Positions 33,473-43,041 of a DNA stretch of 49,920 nt are shown here, one piece after another. Made by a program: the position numbers and the translations under genes. Origin of the DNA: Patescibacteria group bacterium (GTDB lineage: Bacteria > Patescibacteriota > Patescibacteriia > 2-12-FULL-60-25); contig JAGOQX010000006.1 of assembly GCA_018063105.1 (NCBI GenBank), positions 1-49,920 of the forward strand. The letters are read 5' to 3'. How positions within the stretch are numbered: position 1 is the first letter of the stretch; each line of letters starts with the position of its first letter. A model generated the notes under the pieces. It made no database searches and had not been told where the DNA came from. It saw only the letters and a program-made list of their open reading frames with translations.

Positions 33473-33817
33473 TTACATTTTGATTTCAACGTCTACACCG
33501 GCTGGAAGATTGAGAGATGTGAGGGATTCGATCGTCTTTGCATTCGGATCGAGGATGTCCACGATTCGTTTGTGAATGCGCATTTCGAACTGTTCGCGCG
33601 CATTCTTGTGAACGAAAGTTGATCGATTCACTGTCCACTTCTTTTTTTCCGTCGGGAGCGGGACCGGACCAACAACACGTGCGCCCGTTCGTTCTGCCGT
33701 ATCGATGATTGTACGAGTCGCTTGATCAATAATCTTGTGATCAAATGCGCGGATTTTGATGCGGATGCGGGAGGCTGTCTCCTTTGTCACCGCTTTTTTT
33801 GTTGCTGTCTCGGTCAT
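33473..33817 (-). CDS. rpsJ: Ribosomal protein S10
   Basis: S10 is a 30S head protein (and NusE in antitermination). The 114-residue product shows [40 protein letters not shown] and the [17 protein letters not shown] segment. The ATG at 33817 fits ten bases after the tuf stop codon. An upstream ATG overlaps tuf. A ten-residue Thr/Ala/Lys addition precedes the core. Confidence 0.95.
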   Translation of the reverse strand: MTETATKKAVTKETASRIRIKIRAFDHKIIDQATRTIIDTAERTGARVVGPVPLPTEKKKWTVNRSTFVHKNAREQFEMRIHKRIVDILDPNAKTIESLTSLNLPAGVDVEIKM

Positions 33818-33827
33818 GTCCTTGAGG

Positions 33828-35021
<1,194 letters not shown>

Positions 35022-35050
35022 AGAAAATTACGAGAATTTTAAGTAGCAGG

Positions 35051-35079
35051 ACTATAGCAGGTCATTCAAAATCATGCAA
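35051..35079 (-). promoter_or_regulatory. Promoter of tuf-rpsJ
   Basis: On the minus strand TTGCAT (35074-35079), 17 bases ending TGC, and TATAGT (35051-35056) give an extended -10 promoter, about 22 bases of leader before the tuf ATG. Confidence 0.65.
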
Positions 35080-35088
35080 GACCTTGGG

Positions 35089-35418
35089 CTATATCGCCAC
35101 TTGGTCATCCGATGGGTCAAGATAAAAACCTTCTTCTAGCAAAATTTCTGAGGAAAAATGGGTCATTTGAGGAGATACGATCGGCTCGACCTCTGGAACA
35201 CTGGAAACGGACGGAATCTGCTCAGAATGCGGCTGTTCAAGAGGTTGTGCTGATTGAGACTCTGACAATGGCTCCAATTCACGCGTCTCCCCCGACCCTG
35301 CCATGGCTTCAAATTGCTCCAACGGCAACACCACCATTGGCTCCCGACCGGCAGGATCCGTGATAATGACCGGAAAACCGAGTTTTCGGGCAGATTCAAA
35401 TATTCGCTGAAGAGACAT
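35089..35418 (-). CDS. Small acidic hypothetical protein
   Basis: This 109-residue protein is unrecognised. The N-terminal 40 residues (RIFESARKLGFPVIITDPAG, then REPMVVLPLEQFEAMAG) resemble the strand-turn-strand of Phd-like antitoxins or other small DNA-binding folds. The rest is acidic and rich in Pro, Ser and Glu. No toxin gene is next to it. It is separated from tuf by that gene's promoter, and its coding style resembles the housekeeping genes rather than the island. Confidence 0.6.
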   Translation of the reverse strand: MSLQRIFESARKLGFPVIITDPAGREPMVVLPLEQFEAMAGSGETRELEPLSESQSAQPLEQPHSEQIPSVSSVPEVEPIVSPQMTHFSSEILLEEGFYLDPSDDQVAI

Positions 35419-35483
35419 AGATTCACCGGTACTGAATCATTTTTGACCCAGACTGACAAGCTTCCAGAGAAGACAAAGCTCGA

Positions 35484-35512
35484 TTGACAAAACCCTAGTG
35501 TTTTGCTACGGT
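35484..35512 (+). promoter_or_regulatory. Promoter of the 35561-38276 operon
   Basis: TTGACA (35484-35489), 17 bases ending TTGC, then TACGGT (35507-35512). The spacer contains ACCCTA (35492-35497). A TCCCT/AGGGA hairpin lies in the short leader, and AAGGAG precedes the ATG. Confidence 0.7.
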
Positions 35513-35560
35513 CGATCGTCCCTTCTTTGAGGGAAGTCCTTCGACAACAAGGAGAACACG

Positions 35561-36760
35561 ATGAAAACATTCGCAGAATGTCTCCAGGACTATCTAGATC
35601 AGCAGGCAGCTCTGTACAACGTTCCATTTGCGGAGAGCGTGCGTGCATTTAGCCTCGATGTGAACGCACCGAACGTCGGTCTCATTCATGGATGGCTCAA
35701 CGGGCACCCCGTAGACGAGCTCCGCCGAACGGCAGCGAGCAAATTGACGGGCTTCAGCTTCGCAGATGCCGACCTCATGGAGGCGAAGACGCTGATCATC
35801 AACGCACTCAAGGATCAGGGATCTGCCCCGCATCCTTCGATCATGACCTGTCTCACGTTCGACAATTTCCGTTCAATGATCACCGTGCTTGTCACCAATT
35901 TCCACGCGGGCGTCATCCGTCGGATGACCGGTATCGATACGAGCCTCGAGGGAAGGTACGTGAAATACGGGGAAACCCCGTCCCTCACTCGACTGGTCGC
36001 GTTGTTCAAGACGATGCACCTCTGTGCAACGGCCTGTGACTACAACACGCAACGACTGCTGAACGATTTTCCCGAGGTGATGCCACTACGCGGAAAGCGC
36101 GTGAGCATTTCGGACGTCGACCTCAGCAAGATCGGGAGCTGGACGCAGAAGCTCATGAAAGAATCCAATCATCTCGATTGCGTTCCGCCGCCGCCAACCC
36201 CACCGCTTCCTGCGGATACGGTCGAGGCGGCAGACCAAGAAGACATCATCGATACGCTTCGCGGCGCTCAACGTCGGTTTCCGGAACGCGACATCGTCAG
36301 CGAGATCTGCAATGTCACGGGCAAGGGGCCCGATGCCGTGCAGCGCTGGCTCAGGCGTCAGCGCGCAATCACGGAAGAAAACCAAGCGCTCATCCGAGAG
36401 AAGATGCCTTGGGCATTCCGCGCTGCGCACGAATCAGACTCCGAGGTTCCTCAGGAGATCATCCGAGGAAGTCGTACGCTCGTTTCGCCTCCTTCAACGA
36501 ACATGCAACTGGATCAGCTTGCCGGTGCAAACCTGGCCGCGCTCAGTGCGACGGCGGGTGCGCTGAAGGTGTTGAACGGACAAGTTGGCGCCTTTACGCA
36601 AGATCAGCGAAACGAGATGACGCGCATCATGATCGGCCTCGCCATCATCGCGAACGTCACTTCCGACATGCTGGAAGACGCGCTAGTTGGTCAGGATATC
36701 GATCCGAGGTCCGCACTAGGCCGATCACTCGCAAGACTCGCAACCCGAGGAGACCGCTAA
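35561..36760 (+). CDS. Hypothetical protein with two HTH-like segments
   Basis: The 399-residue product is not recognised. Two segments resemble Xre-type helix-turn-helix units. One near residues 30-60 has APNVGLIHGWLNGHPVDELR, and one near 225-270 has DIVSEICNVTGKGPDAVQRW. A Pro-rich linker (PPPPTPPLP) joins an N-terminal helical domain to the second. The C-terminal 100 residues are helical. The stop codon is one base before the GHKL ATPase start, so the two form one operon. It may be a DNA-binding regulator or sensor for the ATPase, which is inference. Confidence 0.75.
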   Translation: MKTFAECLQDYLDQQAALYNVPFAESVRAFSLDVNAPNVGLIHGWLNGHPVDELRRTAASKLTGFSFADADLMEAKTLIINALKDQGSAPHPSIMTCLTFDNFRSMITVLVTNFHAGVIRRMTGIDTSLEGRYVKYGETPSLTRLVALFKTMHLCATACDYNTQRLLNDFPEVMPLRGKRVSISDVDLSKIGSWTQKLMKESNHLDCVPPPPTPPLPADTVEAADQEDIIDTLRGAQRRFPERDIVSEICNVTGKGPDAVQRWLRRQRAITEENQALIREKMPWAFRAAHESDSEVPQEIIRGSRTLVSPPSTNMQLDQLAGANLAALSATAGALKVLNGQVGAFTQDQRNEMTRIMIGLAIIANVTSDMLEDALVGQDIDPRSALGRSLARLATRGDR

Positions 36761-36761
36761 T

Positions 36762-38276
36762 ATGGCAACCGCTCAAGAAGTAGCTGCTGGTCAGTTTCAC
36801 TTCCACATGGCACCGGGCTTCGTGGCCCACACGCTTGCCACAGATTTGTATCAGGACATCGGTGCCTGCCTGTACGAAATTCTGCGGAACGGCTGGACCG
36901 CGTGCATGCCAAGTAATCGATGGACACCGAGTTCCGTTCATGTCGAGATCTCTCTCATCGATCATCACCCGCTCTGCCCAACCGGACGATCTCTGGTCAT
37001 CATGGACCACGGCCAGGGGTTTACGGACGAGAACGTCCGTCGCTTCTGCATGATCGGCGAAGAGGACCAAGACGCGCTTTCCGCGCGTCATCATGGCGCT
37101 TCGCAGAAACGAACGGGCAAGTTTGCCGCGTTCGGCATGAATGACGCGATCCAGAAGAATCGCAATTACGCATCCGGTTTCTACATCATGAGCCGGACGT
37201 CGGAGACCGGTCGAGTGATGAAGGTTCACATCACGCCGAGCAACGTCGCTTCCGGGCAAGCGATGCCCGTGTTCATCAATCCCGATGCATCGGAGCTCGG
37301 GGAATACGCTCGGTACAAGGGTAAGTTCACCATCATCCTGATTCAAGAGACCAGCTTCGCGCACCTGGATGAGATCCGTGACGCCCTCCGCTGGTATCTG
37401 CCGCGAAAGCAGGATCGAGCGATCAAGGTTCTTGTTGGAGGCAAGCCACTGATCGCGCCGAAGCTTTCTCCACATTCCAAGTTGGAGGAAGGGATCGAGG
37501 CCTATCTCGAGCGTGTCCATCTGAAGGACAGCAGCGGCGGCGGCATTCGATTGGTCGATGCGGAAACGGGACTCATGTGCGCCAATGCTTCGAAGCTTGG
37601 CAGCTACCTTCCCTATCCACTCGCTCGCCCAGATCTGATCGGTGACATCTTCATTCCTGGCCTCCTTCAGCACCAAACCACGGATCGCTCTGGCATCAAG
37701 CAGAGCCATCTGCGGAGCAAGTTCTGGAGAGAGAAGGTGGATCCTGCACTCCAGCTTCGCATTGCTCCCTTTGCACTGCAGCTCCTTGGTGAAGAGGCGG
37801 TGTTCCAGGCCGAGGATCGATTCGATCGGACGATTCGATCGCTTGCGAAGCTGTTCGAAACGCACTGGGGAGAGCCGGACCAGATCACGAATCATCGACC
37901 GCCTCGACCTCCGGGTCAACGGCCGCCTTCCGGTCCGAGTACGGGGAGTCGCCCGCCCAACGGTGGTCCGAAGGATCCGGATGAGACGGAAGAGGTCAAG
38001 CATCATGGCATCCGCATCAAGGTTGATGGGAAAACCTATCTTCTGCGAAAGATGGTTTCGATGGATCCGTACGAGCGGGCCCAGCTCCAGGAAACGACTC
38101 AGACGATCTTCCTGAACCCCAACTATCGCGCGTTCCCGGGCTCTGACGGAGCGCTGATGGAGCACGAGATGATCAAGGTTCTGGAAGCGATCGCATGCAA
38201 CGCCTTCCGATTCGATACGCGCCAAGCCGGCATCTATGCTTCGAAGCTGATGGCCGGGCTGCGCGAGAAAAAGTAG
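36762..38276 (+). CDS. GHKL-fold (Bergerat) ATPase
   Basis: This 504-residue protein has the three ATP-binding boxes of the GHKL superfamily. The N box is YEILRNGWTAC with Glu39 and Asn43, the G1 box is IMDHGQGF with Asp82, Gly84 and Gly86, and the G2 box is KRTGKFAAFGMNDA. An S5-like middle domain follows (residues 180-330). Then comes a Pro/Gly-rich linker (about 385-415) and a helical C-terminal domain of about 85 residues. No kinase or protease domain is seen, so the layout is closer to MORC/MutL/Hsp90-like ATPases than to sensor kinases. It is paired with the HTH-like gene and followed by a strong terminator. A defence role is possible but unproven. Confidence 0.82.
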   Translation: MATAQEVAAGQFHFHMAPGFVAHTLATDLYQDIGACLYEILRNGWTACMPSNRWTPSSVHVEISLIDHHPLCPTGRSLVIMDHGQGFTDENVRRFCMIGEEDQDALSARHHGASQKRTGKFAAFGMNDAIQKNRNYASGFYIMSRTSETGRVMKVHITPSNVASGQAMPVFINPDASELGEYARYKGKFTIILIQETSFAHLDEIRDALRWYLPRKQDRAIKVLVGGKPLIAPKLSPHSKLEEGIEAYLERVHLKDSSGGGIRLVDAETGLMCANASKLGSYLPYPLARPDLIGDIFIPGLLQHQTTDRSGIKQSHLRSKFWREKVDPALQLRIAPFALQLLGEEAVFQAEDRFDRTIRSLAKLFETHWGEPDQITNHRPPRPPGQRPPSGPSTGSRPPNGGPKDPDETEEVKHHGIRIKVDGKTYLLRKMVSMDPYERAQLQETTQTIFLNPNYRAFPGSDGALMEHEMIKVLEAIACNAFRFDTRQAGIYASKLMAGLREKK

Positions 38277-38293
38277 CCTTCTCTGAAACCAAA

Positions 38294-38330
38294 GAGCCGT
38301 TCGACAAGTGTCGAACGGCTCGTTTTTTTT
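38294..38330. terminator. Bidirectional terminator between convergent genes
   Basis: A 13-bp stem (GAGCCGTTCGACA with its complement, two-base loop) is followed by eight T on the plus strand. On the minus strand it follows the stop codon of the coiled-coil gene and has a TTTGGTTT tail. Confidence 0.88.
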
Positions 38331-39957
38331 AGGAGTTTTTCTGATTTGCTGCCAGAGCCATGAAGTGCTCTGCAAATGCAGCACGGTCTGTTGCGGAAAA
38401 GAGCGAATCGATCGACCAAGGCAATGCCACGTTAGTGATCCGGCGGTACACATGACTTCTCGCACTCGGAGGTCGTCCGTTGTAAACGAAGTACTGTTTC
38501 AGAATCTCCTGCTGCGCCTCTGACCCCTTCCAGGTCGCACCAGAGCAAGACTCAACGAACGTCTCGCGCCAGGCAAGGTCCAATAGAATTCCAGCATTCA
38601 TCGCAGCATCGAGAACGCGCTGCATACCGGACTGCTTACGCTCACCTGGAAGCAGCTCGTACAAACTGACTGCCAAAACGACATTCACCGGTAGCCCAAC
38701 TGCGGTCGCGATCATCCGGAGCTTCATGTCCCTCGTGCCGGACTTTGGCGCGATGGTTCCCGAAGACACAGGAGGAGAGGTTGTATAAGCTACCTGCTGC
38801 ACCTCGATGACCACGGGCCTGGCCGACACCAGATCCGGCACCTCCTGATCCATCCGAATCTCCGGGAGCGTTGCATTGAACTGAATCGCAGAAGGAACAC
38901 CCGCCTGAACCAACAGCCTCGCTTGCTGGTATCGAAGAAGTGACTGCCTCTCCTCTTCCAGCGTTCTGAGTGGCTGCTGCCAGGCTTCGATGAATGCATT
39001 AACCTGCTTGGTCTGCACTCGCAGATTCGCGATTGCCGTCCGAATCTCTTCCGGTGCCTGGGGATTTGCATGAGCCAGCTTCAGCTCACCCTCAAGACGT
39101 CGCATCTCATACTTCATTGACTCAACTCGCTCCCCAGCAGACATGAGATCTTCGGTGACGCCCGCAAGATGCGCGTCACGACGAGCGATCTCTTTCTCGA
39201 GCGTCTCGAGAGCCATCTCAGAGGTTGGGACCACCACCTGCTGCGGCTGAACATGCTGCTTGATGATGTCAACGTACGCGCTGAGCGCCTTCAAGGCAGC
39301 AGGAGCAGATTCCTGGACGATCGAAAGAGCCTGCATATGCTCTGTGCGTTCACGCTCGAGATCCATCTGAGTAGCTTTGCATCGAACCGACAGCTCCTCG
39401 ACCTCTTTGCGCAGCTGACCAACCAACGTCTGACTCCAGCCACCCTCACGCGCATGTCGCTCGATCTGTTGCTGCAACCGAGTGATGGTCTTTGCATCCC
39501 CAGCTGACGCATCCTCCAACTCCTTGCAGCGGACCTCCATAACCGGAAGCGTACCGAGCTGCTCACGCAGGCCCCGAACAGAACGGGTAAGGTCGTCACG
39601 CTGCGTCTGTGCCGCCTCTAGTCCACGATTGGCCGCAGCAAGCTGCTTTTCCAAAGAACGGACATCGTCACTCGGCGCAATGGGTTGAGATAGAGCCGCG
39701 TCAAACGTTGACAAGATATCCGCGAGCTCCAGGGCCGCATTTTGCATGCCAACCGAATTGCCACGCAGACTGTGAAAGCATCCCGTGATCGTCTGCAACA
39801 GCAGCTTCACCGCGTCCTCTTTGAGGTCAGCGTCGATCAAGCCATCAAGACACGAAAGGAAAAAACTGAGATTCTGATCGATTTCCTCGGGACGAATCCC
39901 ACGAACAACGCTATCCGTCGTCGAAGATGCTGGTCGTGAAGCATCTTTCCCTGCCAT
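38329..39957 (-). CDS. Long coiled-coil protein
   Basis: This 542-residue protein has a helical N-terminal domain (about residues 25-95, with FFLSCLDGLIDADLKEDAVK). A coiled coil of roughly 250 residues follows, rich in Leu, Glu, Gln and Arg heptads (VRSLEKQLAAANRGLEAAQT; MKYEMRRLEGELKLAHA). A globular C-terminal domain of about 130 residues ends it (LRMIATAVGLPVNVVLAVSL). No ATPase motif is present, so it is not an SMC. The ATG at 39957 has a GAGGAGG site five bases upstream. It is transcribed divergently from the 40119 gene through overlapping promoter elements. Function unknown; a structural partner for the island ATPase is a guess. Confidence 0.75.
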   Translation of the reverse strand: MAGKDASRPASSTTDSVVRGIRPEEIDQNLSFFLSCLDGLIDADLKEDAVKLLLQTITGCFHSLRGNSVGMQNAALELADILSTFDAALSQPIAPSDDVRSLEKQLAAANRGLEAAQTQRDDLTRSVRGLREQLGTLPVMEVRCKELEDASAGDAKTITRLQQQIERHAREGGWSQTLVGQLRKEVEELSVRCKATQMDLERERTEHMQALSIVQESAPAALKALSAYVDIIKQHVQPQQVVVPTSEMALETLEKEIARRDAHLAGVTEDLMSAGERVESMKYEMRRLEGELKLAHANPQAPEEIRTAIANLRVQTKQVNAFIEAWQQPLRTLEEERQSLLRYQQARLLVQAGVPSAIQFNATLPEIRMDQEVPDLVSARPVVIEVQQVAYTTSPPVSSGTIAPKSGTRDMKLRMIATAVGLPVNVVLAVSLYELLPGERKQSGMQRVLDAAMNAGILLDLAWRETFVESCSGATWKGSEAQQEILKQYFVYNGRPPSARSHVYRRITNVALPWSIDSLFSATDRAAFAEHFMALAANQKNS

Positions 39958-40003
39958 AATCGCCTCCTCACCTTCATTCCCAGACACCTGCCCAGGACCG
40001 CCA

Positions 40004-40067
40004 ATCACACCCTATTTTACAGGTTTTGTCAATGCGTATTGACTTGTAGCCCTATTTTTGCTAGGGT
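40004..40067. promoter_or_regulatory. Back-to-back divergent promoters in the island
   Basis: GTCAAT-GCGT-ATTGAC (40028-40043) forms two facing -35 boxes only four bases apart. To the right, TTGACT, 17 bases ending TTGC, then TAGGGT (40062-40067) serves the 40119 gene. To the left, TTGACA, 17 bases, then TGTGAT (40004-40009) serves the coiled-coil gene, with TAGGGT overlapping at 40009-40014. Confidence 0.65.
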
Positions 40068-40118
40068 TTCATGTCCTCTTACTTCAGGGGCGAACCTTCA
40101 CAATAAAGGAAGGGTCAG

Positions 40119-41792
40119 ATGGATAAGCCGTCAAAGGCACACATACTGCGAATTCTCGCCCATCGCGTAGATCAAACCGTTCCGCTCCAGAGCGCCAACA
40201 TTGCGGTTCTCGGCGGTGCGGGACTGGAAGTCGACATTCTCCGAGGAGCTGGTGTTCCGGATTCTCAACTCTGGATCGTCGAGCGCAAACCGAAATTGGC
40301 AGGACAGTTGATGCGACGATATCCGGAGGTACACCTGGTGCAGGGAAGCCTTCGGACACTCCCCCGTCTTCTTCGCGGAAGCGTTGGCAAAGACGCTGGA
40401 ATCGATGCGTTTCATTGGGACCTCTGTGGAACCATTGAGCCAGAGATCGCGGAGCTGACGAGCGTACTCCCTCTGCTCGCAAACGGCACGGGAAAGCATC
40501 TCTTCATCACCCTGGCAGATCAACGACGCAATCGATCGCTCGATGAAGAAAAGCTGACTCGCCGAATCTGCGGGAACATTTTTGGGGATAGTTGGCTAGG
40601 TCTTTGGACGCATCTGCTCAAGGTCCACAACCTCGAACAGCACCCCGAACATGTCACGAGCGCTCTTCCGGAGAACAGCGCCCTTCGTGAAGCGGGAAGC
40701 ATGCTCCATCTTCTGCTCGCACTTTCGTCACTCCAAACGAAACGCGGCCGATACATGAGCCGCACTCGTAGCTTTCCGCTGTCGCAATTTCTCCGATTTC
40801 GCGAAACGGAATGCCGAGAACGATCGCTGCTGAAACAAGCAAAGGCCGGAACAACGGTTCTCGTTCCTGAATCGCTGGAGCGATTCGTGTACTGGTCCGA
40901 TGATTCCAATTTCCGAATGCGAACGTACGTCATTCGACTCAAGCTCTTGAATGAGCCGATTCCGCTCCTCACTGCCGCAAAGCAGTTCGCGCGCCTCATC
41001 AGACGCGCACCATACAGTGCGGTGGATCCGAACCAGATCATCCCGATTTGGCCACGAACTGCTGCACCGATCATGCCAACCACACAACACCTCACGGAGG
41101 AACTAACCATGACAACGGACCTCGTCAAGGATATCCCGACTCCCGAGCTGCTGGCACGACTCGATCCGGTGAAGCGCATGTGCGCGATCCTGAATCCGGC
41201 GCTTCCCGAGTACATCGACGAGCTCGGGCGACGGGCCACGATGACGGACACGGGGAACGACACGCAGAAGACCCTCATCGCCGTGCTCGAGCACGTGCAG
41301 CACGCCCTCGATGCTGGGCTCAAGAACGGCACTGCAACCGAGGCTCTGCCTGCCGCAACGGAGACGGAGACGGCGGATCCCGTTCCTCCGAGTAGTGCCG
41401 GTACGAGCAGGCGCTCTGCGAGGAGCCGACCTCAGCGGCTCGGAGCAGACACGGTGATCGAGATTCAGCTCAAGATGCTCGAAGCCTGGAACAAGGGCGA
41501 TCCTGCATCCGCGAACGCGCTCGAGAAGTGTAAGGAGCAGATCGCACGCGATCTGGGCATTTCCCGGCAAAAGAACCGTTACCGTCGCATCGGTGCCTGC
41601 TTCGCCAGGACGCAAGGAGCGTTTCGCGGTGACTTCGTCGCTCGCGTGCTTCTCAGCGTGGAACCCTCTCAGCACAAGAACCAGCTGAAGAAGCTGGCCA
41701 AGCTGTACCCGGATACGACTCCGGCACTGCTTCAGACCGAAGTCGAAGCCAGCACGCCCTGGAAGAAGCACCTCGCCCAGTCCCAGCCCTGA
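40119..41792 (+). CDS. Two-part hypothetical protein, Rossmann-like N-terminus
   Basis: The 557-residue frame has two dissimilar halves. Residues 1-330 resemble a class I methyltransferase or other Rossmann fold: NIAVLGGAGLEVDILRGAGV, then LWIVERKPKLAGQLM with an acidic strand end, VHLVQGSL, and IDAFHWDLCG at the motif 4 place. Residues 331-557 begin with a Met that has GGAGG eight bases before it, at 41096-41100. They contain a disordered Ser/Arg/Pro linker and a helical basic C-terminus (NQLKKLAKLYPDT). Third-position G/C appears higher in the second half. It may be a fusion, or make a second shorter product from 41109. No catalytic function is claimed. Confidence 0.72.
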   Translation: MDKPSKAHILRILAHRVDQTVPLQSANIAVLGGAGLEVDILRGAGVPDSQLWIVERKPKLAGQLMRRYPEVHLVQGSLRTLPRLLRGSVGKDAGIDAFHWDLCGTIEPEIAELTSVLPLLANGTGKHLFITLADQRRNRSLDEEKLTRRICGNIFGDSWLGLWTHLLKVHNLEQHPEHVTSALPENSALREAGSMLHLLLALSSLQTKRGRYMSRTRSFPLSQFLRFRETECRERSLLKQAKAGTTVLVPESLERFVYWSDDSNFRMRTYVIRLKLLNEPIPLLTAAKQFARLIRRAPYSAVDPNQIIPIWPRTAAPIMPTTQHLTEELTMTTDLVKDIPTPELLARLDPVKRMCAILNPALPEYIDELGRRATMTDTGNDTQKTLIAVLEHVQHALDAGLKNGTATEALPAATETETADPVPPSSAGTSRRSARSRPQRLGADTVIEIQLKMLEAWNKGDPASANALEKCKEQIARDLGISRQKNRYRRIGACFARTQGAFRGDFVARVLLSVEPSQHKNQLKKLAKLYPDTTPALLQTEVEASTPWKKHLAQSQP

Positions 41793-41815
41793 TCAGAATA
41801 TGTAGCGTATGACTC

Positions 41816-41848
41816 GAGCCCAAACCAACCACGGTTTGGGCTCTTTCT
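41816..41848 (+). terminator. Intrinsic terminator
   Basis: An 11-bp stem GAGCCCAAACC/GGTTTGGGCTC with a six-base loop and TTTCT tail follows the 40119 gene. Confidence 0.85.
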
Positions 41849-41863
41849 ATATCCAACAACTCA

Positions 41864-41892
41864 TTGACATATACCCTATCTATTGCTTAACT
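41864..41892 (+). promoter_or_regulatory. Promoter of ADP-ribosylglycohydrolase gene
   Basis: TTGACA (41864-41869), 17 bases ending TTGC, then TTAACT (41887-41892). The spacer contains ACCCTA (41873-41878). The leader would be about 25 bases. Confidence 0.65.
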
Positions 41893-41923
41893 TTTCGGAC
41901 ATCTCGTGAGAAAGGCCCGTCCA

Positions 41924-42886
41924 ATGCAGATGCGCTTTCCCAACCCGAACCTTCTAGCCTACATCGCCATGGCTGACGCGTATTGCGCGGCCGTCGAGTA
42001 CGTGAAGCTACCACAGCACGTTGCCCTGGTTCAGCAAGCACTTCGTTTCGAGAAGTACCTGCAACATCCGACGCATGGACTAGCTCCGGGTCAGTACACA
42101 GATGACGGCGAGATGAACTGTGCGAACGCCCAAGCACTTCTGAACTTTGGCGAACGACCCACAGCACGAAATTTTGCCGACGAATATGTCAGGGAGTTCA
42201 AATCCGGTGGAGAACGACGGGGCTACGCCCAAGGGTTCTACGCCGTCTTGCAACAAGTACGCAACGGAGAAGAACTTCTCCGCATGACCAAATCTCATGG
42301 CAACGCCTCAACCAAGAACGGCGCCTGTATGCGAGCACCCGTTCTCGGCGTTCTTCCCACGGTCCGTGCGGTCCTAGATGCGGCGACCACGCAGGCGCGC
42401 ATCACGCACGATTCATCAGTAGGTCGATTCAGCGCTCGAGCCGTCGCGCTCATGGCACATTACGCCATGTATCACCACGGCCCGCTCGAGCAGGCAGGCG
42501 ATTTCTGCGTCGACAATCTGCCAGATGAAGACCTTCACTTCATGAGCATCCTCTTCGAGCCGTGGGAAGGTCCGGTGAAATCCGACCCGTCACGTGGACT
42601 CTCTGTCGGTGTTGCAACCGTTCACGCTGCGCATCACATCATCGAAACCGAAATGCTCAAACCAGTCCCCTCGCTCATGGGAATGCTCGAGCAGGTCATT
42701 CAACTGGGTGGTGACACGGACACGGTCGCAGCAGTCGTATGGGGAATTGCGTCAAGCCGGTTCCAAGACGAAACACTTCCCGAGTTTCTCTTTCAAGATC
42801 TCGAAGGCGGAAAACAAGAAACCGGCCTCCCCTATTTACAGCACCTCGGTACGACGCTCATGCAAACGTTCAACAAGCTCTCCTAG
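41924..42886 (+). CDS. ADP-ribosylglycohydrolase family protein
   Basis: This 320-residue protein belongs to the ARH/DraG family, which removes ADP-ribose from proteins or nucleic acids using two magnesium ions. The metal motifs are clear: GQYTDDGEM (Thr59, Asp60, Asp61) and GGDTDTVAAVVWGI near the C-terminus, with NGACMRAPVLG between. The first motif reads ADAYCAAVEY where most members have GDALGAPVEF. The ATG at 41924 has AGAAAGG upstream; a GTG at 41906 is an alternative. It has its own promoter and terminator. No ADP-ribosyltransferase is recognised next to it, so its target is unknown. Confidence 0.9.
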   Translation: MQMRFPNPNLLAYIAMADAYCAAVEYVKLPQHVALVQQALRFEKYLQHPTHGLAPGQYTDDGEMNCANAQALLNFGERPTARNFADEYVREFKSGGERRGYAQGFYAVLQQVRNGEELLRMTKSHGNASTKNGACMRAPVLGVLPTVRAVLDAATTQARITHDSSVGRFSARAVALMAHYAMYHHGPLEQAGDFCVDNLPDEDLHFMSILFEPWEGPVKSDPSRGLSVGVATVHAAHHIIETEMLKPVPSLMGMLEQVIQLGGDTDTVAAVVWGIASSRFQDETLPEFLFQDLEGGKQETGLPYLQHLGTTLMQTFNKLS

Positions 42887-42891
42887 CGCAA

Positions 42892-42924
42892 AGCCCTGGT
42901 CACTCGACCAGGGCTGCTTATTTT
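42892..42924 (+). terminator. Intrinsic terminator
   Basis: A 10-bp stem AGCCCTGGTC/GACCAGGGCT with a four-base loop and a TTATTTT tail ends the ADP-ribosylglycohydrolase transcript. Confidence 0.85.
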
Positions 42925-42942
42925 GAATTGATAAAAACAAAC

Positions 42943-43030
42943 AAAAAAGACGGGTGACACGGCGAACACTTTTTACAACGCCTGAAAGCGTTGAAAAAAG
43001 TGCGAACCGTGGCAGGCCACGTCTTTTTTC
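42943..43030. terminator. Large composite terminator after fusA
   Basis: A long imperfect stem pairs the region around 42949-42975 with 42993-43023. It encloses an inner hairpin CAACGC/GCGTTG, with A/T runs on both outer sides. It should stop the fusA transcript on the minus strand and back up the plus-strand terminator. Confidence 0.7.
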
Positions 43031-43041
43031 TCCCTTTGATT

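Noticed and set aside
36762-38276. Histidine kinase or Hsp90
   Set aside because: There is no dimerisation/phospho-His box or receiver domain, and the middle and C-terminal parts do not resemble Hsp90.
36657-38465. 602-codon minus-strand frame opposite the GHKL ATPase
   Set aside because: The plus frame has the three GHKL boxes, a good ribosome binding site and an operon neighbour; the minus frame is a shadow in high-GC DNA.
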